Under the pieces are notes generated by a model. The model worked only from the letters and a program-made list of their open reading frames with translations, made no database searches and was not told the origin of the DNA. Below, one piece after another: positions 50,714 through 60,499 of a DNA stretch of 64,000 bases. Numbering within the stretch: position 1 is the stretch's first letter; every line of letters begins with the position of its first letter. The translations under genes and the position numbers were made by a program. Source of the DNA: Protonemura montana (Eukaryota; Arthropoda; Insecta; Plecoptera; Nemouridae); the NCBI GenBank assembly GCA_947568835.1, contig OX387603.1, positions 18,562,651 through 18,626,650 of the forward strand. Reading direction: 5' to 3'.

Positions 50714-53700
50714 TATATTAAGTTCGATATAAAAATCCTACGTGTACATACGTAAGTTCAGTTACTATTAGTATGGTGTACGTATACCAATGGAGCATGG
50801 CTCTATCGTGTGAAAATACCTTGCGATTGTCAAGCTCTGTTTGAAACTCATTCATAAATCGGGTATATCAGGATATTCACGTGATTGAGTTATTGCCGAT
50901 AATTTCTTTGTTCAATACATGACATGAATAACTGTGGATAATGTTCACCGTATCTTGCGGTGTCCTCTCTGTCCATGTCTTTACTTGACCATACTTTCCA
51001 TCTCGCTCAGGAAGTGTTCGATCGAGCCCAAGAGCGATGTGATTTTTCTTGCAATAATCGGTAAGTGGTCTCAATAGAACAGTTACCGACAGTAGAAAGA
51101 CGTTAAAAATAGTTTTGTTCGGAAGTGTGGATTTTTTTAGTGATGATTACAGACCGCCGATGAGCAATATTGGAATTGTGGTCTAAAGCATCCAGAGTTT
51201 TTCAAAAGGCAAGAAGTGGCATGTTTTCCGAATCCAACAATGGGACGCCAAAAATAGTGATTCATTGGCTCGTTTCCTCTGATTGTAACCGACATATTTC
51301 TATTTACAAACTGTTTTTAGTATCGATCGATCAAACCACAACTTCGATGTGTGCTGTGTTCTCTTCTCAATCGTGATATCGTATAAATCATGTTACTATC
51401 TTAGTATATTGCATAAGAAATGTCAGTCATCATCTTTTCTGCACGAAAAACTTAGAACGTTGTTTTGTTTTGTGAAATTGTGTTCCAACTTGAAAAACAA
51501 ATTTTAAACGTACAAGATAGTGGGTGTTTTAACATCTCTCAAAAATTCAAGAAAAAAATATCGATTTTCAAAACGATTTTTGAGTTTATCAGAAATTCCT
51601 TATTGCAAGTTTCAGCAAAGCAATGCAAAAATAGTAATAACTATACAGATAATTAATCACATAAATCAATCTCAATTTCAATGTACTAGAAGCGTGAAAT
51701 TACTAATTATGTACCACATGTCAAGCAGGCATTACAGAAGCAATTGCACGTCTAGTGGATATGGTAATCAACGTGGAAGTGAATCGTACGATTCCAAGAT
51801 GGATAGAGTAGCCGAGGACGGTAAAACGAATGTCTTGGGTTGCATTCTTCGTTGCATAACTTGCATTGTCTTTCGGATGACCTCTATTCCGTAACGATAC
51901 TGTTATGTTGGGTCGTAGACGAAGGCGTTGACGCTGTCACCTTGAATCCCTGAAGACAGTTGAGCTTGATGAACCTGCTTGAATAGATAGGTTCTTGCTC
52001 AGTGGTCAAGGTTGATAGGTTTATTGTTATCGATCAGATCGGGTTGACCGTTTGAAAGGTATTTGACCTAATGAAAAGATTTTATAATAGAGGATATTGG
52101 CAATTTTCTTCAAATTAGTTCAAGGTTTCATTCAAATCGAATCTGTATGCTTACTGAAGGCAGTTCCGCTCAGCAATTCGTTCATACTGTTTGTATTTCC
52201 GGTTATCTTAAAAGTGATTTACAATCGATGGATTGTAAAATGTTGCATTTCGCCTTAAGCAGTAGGTCCACCTTCTTAGGATTATCTCATTAGTTAGAAA
52301 TATTATTATCTAAGACGAGTCGTTTAGCATAACCAGCTTTCGATATTTTTTCCTGCAAAAAGCTATTGCCATATACCTATATCGGGGAATACCGATTGCA
52401 AGAAGCTCAAGAACAGAACGACCATCCAGTGGCGCTGTTTTGTCTTACGGTACTTTTTTTTTCTTCTGCAGGGTGGGGTTATAAACAGGTCCTTCGAGTG
52501 GAGACTATTATAAAAATGATCTCGCTTGATTTAGAGGCAGATGCTTCACGAAAAGTGCAACGTTTTTTTTTTTTCTAATTGTAAGCACGATTCTCGTCGG
52601 GATTGTGATTCATTTCACGGAAAATTAACCTGAATTGCATAAAGTTAATTGTTAGCCGGTGAGTTGTGATGGTTTGGCAAAGAATCTTGCAAAATATATG
52701 TCATCCGTGCGTCGCTTGATCGTGCATTGAGCTTACTGTAAAACAAAGCACACAGTTGTTGGACTTCAACGATGAAAAAGAAGGTGACTTGGCTCAAACA
52801 GAGCTTACCGAAGTATACAGTAGAGCAGATAATTGATGGGCCATACCATTTATAGGTGTATGCATAGGCTCCTAGACAGTTGCTATTTAACAAGCGTTGA
52901 ATTTGCAATTTTCTAGTGTTTTTAGTTCGTTTTTCTCTAGGACATAACGGTCAACGATATCCTTAGTCATGCGTCAATGGGAGTTGAACTCATTTGAACA
53001 TCTATCCTTGGCTAACTAAACACTAAAAAAAAGTCACCGACTTTGGTCTATGTATTAAAACACTTGTAGCAAAACCGTTTATATCAGGGAACTTCAATAG
53101 ATATTTTTATTAAATTGATTGTAATAGTTCGTTCAGAATTGAACACCGAAAATTTTAGAGTAGCACATGATAACTATTCGGCAAAATTTGTTTATAGTTG
53201 ACCATCTTTCTGCTGAAATAATTTTTCAATTACATCCAATCCACGAATGGAAATCACTTCTGTTTGAAACTATCCAAATTTTAATCTATGGCAGTTTATT
53301 TTTTTATTAATTCGACATCTTATGAAAATACGTACATCTAGACCAATGCACATTGTTTTTGGCAAGTGCCATTTTCAAAACTGGATTCTTGCGGCAGTGA
53401 TTATATTCAGTCAATAAACGAGTTCGTTTCACTTAACTTGTTCATAATTACATGTTTTCTTTCACTTGCGATTTTAAAAAACTGCTTCTTAGGTACATGT
53501 ATTCCTCATCAAATCGTTGACTGGCCACCATGCACCACCAAACCACAAACATCTCTATTGTGCTTTGTTTCAATATGAAAAAAATCCATCTGCAGATCAA
53601 TATCTCGATAATCAAACGATTTATTAATATATCCTAATCTCCAAATCATGCGAGTCATCTTTACAGCACAATTAGCTTTGTCTTGGTGCCGATAAATTTG

Positions 53701-54555
53701 CCAATTCACCATTTACAAGACTCTGCATGCACCATGCTGCAATTAGAAGTACCGAAGCCAAGATAAATACAGTTATGACTTATGACACACATGGTTACCT
53801 CGAAATAAGACAATGCCTTTATTATAGTAGCCTACTCAATTAAAGGAGACTATAGAAAAAGATGGAATGCTTCAGTTGACATGGTTAAAATCAGGAAGAA
53901 CAAAACCGACGGCCTTCGACAATGCTGAACCAAGAACCGCTAACCGATCGTAACTTGCTATTTTCTCATCCGTGCAGCCAGGACAGTAAGCAAAATAATT
54001 CAACTAGATAATTCCGAAGACAAATTATTGCTAGCGTACATTTTGCTGTTACAGCTTATCGGTGTTTTACGCTATTAGGTATAGCAATGCACGACGAATA
54101 GGTTCGGAAGTCTGGTCAAAACCGTTATGTGCCTAAAGATAGGTTAACATCACTGTTCATTCGATATTGTAAGAACTAATAAGTAATCCGGGCTAACAAT
54201 TTTGTAAAGTACACGCGACAAAGGTCAAGTGGCGCTTTGGATCGTAAGTCTCGTCTGTAATTTTTTTTTATCAAGATCGTATTGCTTTTAGTAGAAATAA
54301 TAGTGTAAGGTCTCGTTAGAGCGCAATTGTGTATTACCGCTAGGTTTAAAATATTTAAGTAGCCATTGAAGCGTAATTGGTGGTGCTTAGTAAATTACTA
54401 CAATTACGGTACTCGATAATGACTCGTGAAATGTGACTACGCTTCTATCAGCAAGCTGTTAGATTGAAATGCAATTAAATGTGTAGGTTACGGACATTTT
54501 CTGTCTTCGTTTTCCTGCTACTTGCCACTGTCATATATTTCCTCTTTCAATTCGT

Positions 54556-54617
54556 TACTGTCTATTCCTTGGGAGAGCCCTCTGGAGTCATTTTTGCCAT
54601 GAGAGCTAGTGGAGACA
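54556..54617 (+). mobile_element. MITE-like fragment, family M2, copy 3
   Basis: Begins ACTGTCTATTCCTTGGGAGA and shares CTCTGGAGTCATTTTTGCCA then TGAGAGCTAGTGGAGAC with the left third of 50389-50713. The right end was not found. Confidence 0.45.
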
Positions 54618-55740
54618 TATGAATGCGGCGTTCTTTGATACGATATCTTCTATCAAGGGCTTGACTTCATGGGAGTCAACTAACACAATTTTGAAATTTC
54701 AACTGCTGAGAATGTAAACGCTGAGACCCCCACAGTTTCGTACATCAAATTACTTTAGGAAGCTTTTACTTTGGAATTGCCGGGCGAACCATCGTTATTA
54801 GGACTAATTTCGTACATAACAAGGCTGCTATTTGACATTTCATTCGAAAATCACAACATGCTACAAAATAAAGGGTCTAATAATTGGCCACGAATAGCCC
54901 TTTAATGGAGGCAGCAAGAACAAGAAACTAAGAAGTCGATTTGGGAAGTAATTTCTCAAATCATCTCACTAATTTGACAATACGAAACATTTGAAAGTGA
55001 ACGTGGTATAAATTTTCTGTAAAAAGTCTTGATGGGTGCTTTGAGTTCAGTCCGCAGTCTACGCGCAATTTATCAAATTTTGATCTTATGAAAAGTACAG
55101 TCCAGACCGAAAACCATGTGAACTGTCGACCACAATTGTGCAGTCTTATTTCGTGCATCTTCTGAGATTACCGTATATGCTGGAAAGGTACTCGGCCACG
55201 AACGTCAAAAAATCAGTATGCATTTTTCCCAAGGCATCCAGCTAATTCATGATTCAAATTCCCGCTATATTCTCTTCTTACATCATAGGCTGCATGTAAA
55301 GGAAATTTAAAAAAACATTTCAGCTCTCGCCTTCGCTTCTTCGCCTTCTTGTACAAAAGAAAATAATATAATGGAACTATGAATTATGCTAATCAGGTCA
55401 TTGAGCGTCGGTGTATTTTCGTGAACAGAAAACGAGGCTCTAGCAGAACAGTCAAGAAATAATGTAACGGCACTCGGATCTCTGTACAGTGACACAGAGA
55501 CTTGACAGACGATGGACTGGACACTCAATTCTTTTCAGACAGAGTGTGGTGAAAACAATTCCCAAACTATAAACATTCTAAAACCTTTCGTGCCCTTTGC
55601 TCTGGATTAGTTTCAAGACTTCCCATACCTGGATTTTAAGTTTTGAAACTTGTAGGTCAATCTTAACTACACTCAAACCTCTCCGAATGTGCAAATGCAT
55701 TTCTTGTTTTGAAATCCTTCCTATTAACAATGCAATGAAG

Positions 55741-56044
55741 TATACTCCGTTCACCGAGCGAACACACGTTTCCGGCAGGGGCGCCACCGGTCGTTTCGCC
55801 ACCGGCTGTTTTGTCAACTGTCATTTTTAAAAAAGGTTCTAAATAATTTTCGCCATTGTTAGCCATTTTTCTTTTCCTACAAGAGTTTTGTCGTGTAATC
55901 TTTTGTTTTTCGAGCTATTATAAGATTTTAGGTTGAACATTTTGTTGTTCGAAATCCCGGAACTGAAATCATAATTGAAATTGCATTCATGAGTTAGTAG
56001 CCACGCTGTGATGCAGCCCATGTGCTCGCGGGCCGGACTGTTTA
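55741..56044 (-). mobile_element. MITE-like element, family M1, copy 5
   Basis: About 300 bp, inverted relative to copies 1-3, ending 215 bp before the hAT element. Shares GCTCGAAAAACAAA, AAAAATGACAGTTG and the CGAAACGACCGGTGGCGCC block, which is partly duplicated here. Border sequences resemble those of copy 4. Confidence 0.65.
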
Positions 56045-56251
56045 TGGTGAGACATCTCTTTGGTTTCAGACAGTTTGAGGTTAAGCGTGGTTGGTTTAGT
56101 CATTACGGGCCTACATGCCTGCTAGGATCAAAGTGAATTGTGATCGCGTGTACAAAGTGTATGCAAAACGCAGCGACGCGTTGAACTTGAACTGGCCGAC
56201 CGCTATTCGACATGCGTGCATTCTGCAATCACGACGGATGACCGATGTTTA

Positions 56252-56259
56252 GTCATTAC
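56252..56259. repeat. hAT target-site duplication, left copy
   Basis: GTCATTAC directly before the left terminal repeat, identical to 58954-58961. An 8-bp duplication is diagnostic for hAT insertion. Confidence 0.95.
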
Positions 56260-56284
56260 TAGAGCTAGGATAGTTATGCAAAAT
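56260..56284 (+). repeat. hAT left terminal inverted repeat
   Basis: Begins TAGAGCTAGGATAGTTATGC; pairs with 58929-58953 at 24 of 25 positions. Confidence 0.97.
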
Positions 56285-56294
56285 AAAACATTGA

Positions 56295-56369
56295 AACATG
56301 CAAAAACAAATGCTCAAATATGCAAAACATGCAAAATAAATCGTCCAATATGCAAAAACATGCAAAATC
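56295..56369 (+). repeat. hAT left subterminal repeats
   Basis: Three imperfect units of the type ATATGCAAAACATGCAAAAT. The same units occur in the same, not inverted, orientation near the right end at 58756-58845. Such arrays are usual binding sites for hAT transposases. Confidence 0.85.
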
Positions 56370-56466
56370 AAAATTTAATATTCGATGGGATGGGATTTAG
56401 AATTATCAACATTATTGTAAGAAAATCAGTATAAAAACACATTTTTCAGTTGAAATATTGTCAAGT

Positions 56467-56472
56467 TTTATT
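56467..56472 (-). terminator. hAT transposase polyadenylation signal
   Basis: AATAAA on the minus strand, about 100 bases past the transposase stop and inside the element. Confidence 0.55.
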
Positions 56473-56570
56473 GAAAATTAAAATTAATTAAATTGATTTT
56501 TTAAAATTTTATGACATGTCACAAGAAAAATTAATTAGGCTATGCCTAATTGAAAAAAAAACTTGTGGAA

Positions 56571-58289
56571 TTAGTTGTTTGCCAAATTTCTGCCATATTT
56601 GGCTGCACAGAGTGAAACAAGAATCATTTCAATGTTCTTTGAAGTTAAGCTACATCGTCGGTCGGAGAGAATGTTTTTGTATGCGGAAAACGACCTTTCC
56701 ACATCACACGAAGTTACTGGCGCATATTTAAAATTAGTTAGCTGTTTGGCCGTTAAAGATTCAGTGAGGATGCATCGCTCCCCCGCAAAAATGGACTTGA
56801 TGCCAGAAAGAAGTTTGTATGATGGATTCTTGTTGAGCACATAATCAAGTTTGTTCAATACTACTTTTGCACGACCCCCTGGAGCTTCTGACAGTTCTTC
56901 ACGAAGATTTTGTATAATCTGGAGTGTTGCTACAAGTGGTTCTCCGATTTTCTCCAGCTTTTGTATCACTTTGGGTAGTTTGCCAAAATGGGACTTGATA
57001 TAAACAAGGTCGCACAGAATAGATGGTGACTCAAAAGCTTCCTGGGCATCTTTAGTGCTTGCAGCATCTTCTGGGTTAAACAACTTCACCACCTCTTTAA
57101 TCTCTTCGAAGTGATCACAGTAAAATACGGCTGCGAGGATCCATGTGCCCCAACGAGTGATTATTGGCTCGGGAGGCAACGGTACGTCGGGAAGCATTTC
57201 CCGATAAGTGTTGATTCTTGATGGTGCCTTGGAAAATATCTTCTTAACACATGATATCAACTTATTCACTTCATCATACATACTTCGTATGGTCTCAGCC
57301 ACACGGTGGACAGCATGGGCCAAACACGTCAAGTGGTGCATGTTGTGGTAGATGTTCTGCAAACCCTGTCCCGCTTTGACCATGTATGGTGCTGCATCAG
57401 ACAGCAATAAAAGAACTTTGTGGTTCATTCCACCATTAGGCCAGAGGGATAGAAGGCCATCATTTAAAAATGCTGACACCGTTTTGCTGTTTGTCTTTTC
57501 TAAAACTCGAGAGCATAGGAGATGTGGAATGCCCGGCTCCTTTTCTGATAGTTTACCCACTATCAAGTTTGCAACGTAGCGTCCTAGAACATCTGTCGTT
57601 TCATCCATTGACACCCAGATGTCATTATCACCGATATCATCACGAATTTCTTGTAATGCTCTTTCGTACGATTGTGGAAGGTATCCTTTTCTTAATGTTG
57701 AAGGGTCAGGAATGATCTTATGCGTATACTTTTCTAGAAAAGCCTTCAGTGTGGGGTCGGATAGTTTTTCCCAAGGGATGTTAGCCGAGATCAACGCATT
57801 GCATAGCTCTGTGTTGAACTCACTCGGTGACGGTCCTGTTTTTGCTGGTGTTGTGATGAATGATTGCCGAACAATAGCATTACTACTTGCATCTTCCTTC
57901 TTTTTAACTCGGCCGATGTGAATTTCTGACCGCACGTGTTGATCTACTTGGAACTTCTTTGAGCATGTCACCTATAAAAAATTTAACTTTAAAATCTTGA
58001 AACACAGACAGATAAAACTAAAACATGACTCTATAATTTCTACAGTTTTGAAACACAATTAAAAAATATATTTCAAATAAAGTTTTAGTTCATTTAACTA
58101 GATTTATTCTATTAGCAGTCATCTAATATTAGAATATTAATACAATGTAAACTAATTTGCATTGCAGTTATATCTTACCTGTCGTTCACATGCGTTACAG
58201 AACATAACAATTCCATCGCAAGACAGATACTTGTGGTCTTTTGCCCACTGTTTCAATTTAACACTTTGTGTAGCTTTCACTGCTGGCAT
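56571..58289 (-). CDS. hAT transposase with CGGBP1-like N-terminal region
   Basis: Cuts and pastes the surrounding element. Exons 58179-58289 and 56571-57971, intron 207 bp (GT-AG, phase 0), 503 aa. Residues 31-55 form a zinc finger split by the intron: C31-x2-C34-x14-H49-x5-H55. Residues about 85-145 (NALISANIPWEKL, LKAFLEKY, LRKGYLPQSYE) follow the order and motifs of vertebrate CGGBP1. RNase-H-like core: first acidic residue in SMDETTD (D160), second in LLLLSDAAPYM (D229), CLAHAVHR after it, RWGTW (W301), and the C-terminal dimerisation block CDVERSFSAYK with the presumed catalytic E462. The start was chosen at MPAVKATQ because the frame upstream lacks conserved sequence. No stop or frameshift interrupts it. 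Confidence 0.93.
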
Positions 58290-58755
58290 CTTGGTGGATG
58301 GTGATTCACTGTTTGGCTGTTCACTATGCACAACAATAGTGCAAAGCACAAAGCAACAATATGCAGTTTGTTCCCATTTGTTTAGTAAAAATTCTATGAA
58401 GCCAATCAGCAAGAAGCTACCAGTCATCCCTCTCACTCTTAGACCCCCTCACCCTCTTTCTCAGAATACTACCTAGCTCCACAATCTTTATCTGGCCACC
58501 TGCATTCTATGAATGGGATAACTTGCCTGTCAAGCTTGTCAATACAAGAGAAATCTTGATACTATTTTCATGCTTTTGGGTAAAACCCATTCTATTTTTG
58601 TAATGCTATGAGAAAAGAATACCTGAAACTAATCCACAAAACTCAAATACACCATGTAGGCCCTACATTTGGAAATAAATTAGTAAAATTACATTTTGCG
58701 AGAAAAGTTGAAAATATGTATAAAAGTAAACGTAATTGTGTCGTAAATGATAAAA

Positions 58756-58845
58756 AATGCCCAAATATGCTAAAACATGCAAAATAAACCTTGAATATGC
58801 ACTTTTTGCCAAAAATGCCCAAATATGCAAAACATGCAAAATAAA
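58756..58845 (+). repeat. hAT right subterminal repeats
   Basis: Units such as CAAATATGCAAAACATGCAA (58820 region) and a variant about 50 bases earlier, in direct orientation with those at 56295-56369. Confidence 0.85.
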
Positions 58846-58928
58846 AGTGGTATATTTAGATTCAGGGAGGTCTGAAATGGATAAAAATATGTTTTTGCAT
58901 GGTCTTGTAAGCTTCATTTCAAACATGC

Positions 58929-58953
58929 ATTTTGCATAACTATCCTAGCTTTA
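58929..58953 (-). repeat. hAT right terminal inverted repeat
   Basis: Reverse complement begins TAAAGCTAGGATAGTTATGC; one mismatch (third base) to the left repeat. Confidence 0.97.
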
Positions 58954-58961
58954 GTCATTAC
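58954..58961. repeat. hAT target-site duplication, right copy
   Basis: GTCATTAC, identical to 56252-56259. Confidence 0.95.
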
Positions 58962-60474
58962 ACTGCACTTATAATAAATCTATTGGAACGGTTTATTAAG
59001 GTAAAAAGGGTATCGTACCGTACCAGCTGTACGACCTGCGGCCCATGTGCATTTTATTTGATTTGATTGGTTGCATGAAAGTGTACGAATTGGTACCAAG
59101 TTTTGATTAGAGTTTTCTGTTGTTTTTGCAAAATTGAAATCATGATTCGAAGCTGGAGGAAGGAGATTGCATTTTTTAGAGAGGTTCTTTTAGAAGAGTC
59201 GACAGATTTAAAAATATCTCAATACATTTCCCGGTATGGTTATAATCCACAGATTGGTTGTAGCCTGTACTAGTTTTCATGATATTCAAAGTTTTTTGGC
59301 GGTTATTGCATCTAATCTAGCTTTTGAAATATTAACCTGCTCAAAATGTTTAATAAACACATTTCAATCTTTTGAAGCGTCAAGATTTTAATCACACTTA
59401 GCCATGACCGCGAACTTCTTCGTGGAAATAAATACTTTTCCTAATTTTACCTTTTACCGTTAATAAAACAACTAATAAAATGTCGTCCTGTGCATACATA
59501 ATATTTTGTTTAAGAATGCAGTGTGATTTACTTGCAAAGCAAAGCTCATTTGCATACGAACACAAGACGCGTATAGTGCGTACACCTTTTGCTTGCCAAG
59601 ATCATCAATCTTGTAGAGACGCACCTCATGCATCGCACTCGACGTATCGCGTTCCGAAATCAGAAAACGATCAAATGTTTTTTTTATATGTTTCTGTTAA
59701 ATTATTCAATTAAATCTCTAAAATTTTGCGAAGACGTGCGAGGAAACATGCGAAAAGGTTTCTCGGCCCAAGGGAACAACAAAACGTATCAAAAAATGTG
59801 CTTCCTGACCGTTTCCTAGGTGTGCTTGAGAATCTATGTTTACCTGGTGTAGGGGCTTCCCGGAGCTTTGCAAAATAGTAAATATTCTTGGTGGAAATAT
59901 CTCTATTCAGTGCAATGAGGATGTAATTGTGAGTTTCTCACTCAAATTTGGAGTAAATTCAAGTGTTTTCTCTCAAGAGATTAACACAGAAAGTCCTTAG
60001 GATCCCCCTTTGCACCAAGATCTGTCTTCTCTCCCTAGCTGAATGCCCTTATCCGCCCTGCTATTCTTTCGCTTTTGATTCCAGGGAATAAAATATTATT
60101 TGTTTCACTAAAAAAGTTTCTCTTCTTTTTCAGAAAAGAGAAAAATTGGTAAGTTACTAATTCGTTTGCAAATGATTACAAATTGAGTAAATTATAATTT
60201 TTCAATTCGCCCGAGTCTTTGGAGTTCTTTGTACAATTTCAAATAGAATGTTCATTCAAACATTGAGCACTCGATTCTAAAAAAATCCAATCTACTTCTC
60301 ATATTTCCGAGAAAATTCTCCTCGTGGTCCACCCACACCAAAATAGGGTGGGCGTAGTTTTTTTTCATACAACAATCCAATTGATCTCGCGATGGGTGTC
60401 AGTGAATTTCGTGGCTATGCAGAATTAATGATTATCTTTACGACCGTGTCATCATGTATAATTACTTGTCAAAT

Positions 60475-60499
60475 CTAATTACGCTGACACCGTAATTAG
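60475..60499. promoter_or_regulatory. Paired TAATTA sites in inverted arrangement
   Basis: CTAATTACG and CGTAATTAG are perfect 9-base inverted arms around a 7-base spacer. TAATTA is the core of many homeodomain sites and inverted pairs suit dimers. In AT-rich DNA such words also arise by chance. Confidence 0.3.

Larger units (their letters stand above)
50067..56259. other. Upstream flank of the ZP gene, no coding gene recognised
   Basis: Must contain at least one 5' non-coding exon and the promoter of the ZP gene, since a strong acceptor (T-rich tract then CATTGCAG) ends just after 50066. I cannot place that exon or the start site. The area holds M1 copy 5 and M2 copies; the rest is AT-rich and unassigned. 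Confidence 0.6.
56260..58953 (-). mobile_element. hAT-superfamily DNA transposon, apparently complete
   Basis: 2694 bp bounded by 25-bp terminal inverted repeats (56260-56284 and 58929-58953) that differ at one base, and by a perfect 8-bp target duplication. It encodes a two-exon transposase on the minus strand with no interruption. Subterminal ATGCAAAA-type repeats lie inside both ends. Intact ends, intact duplication and an open frame point to a recent insertion of a potentially autonomous element. It sits in spacer upstream of the ZP gene, away from any exon. Confidence 0.95.

Noticed and set aside
52366-52578. Exon-like stretch after a CTTCTGCAG acceptor-like word
   Set aside because: No matching donor in frame, no conserved residues, ends in a homopolymer.
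58290-58436. N-terminal extension of the hAT transposase frame
   Set aside because: The frame stays open upstream of 58289, but the added residues have no family-like sequence and the inner ATG gives the usual finger-proximal start.
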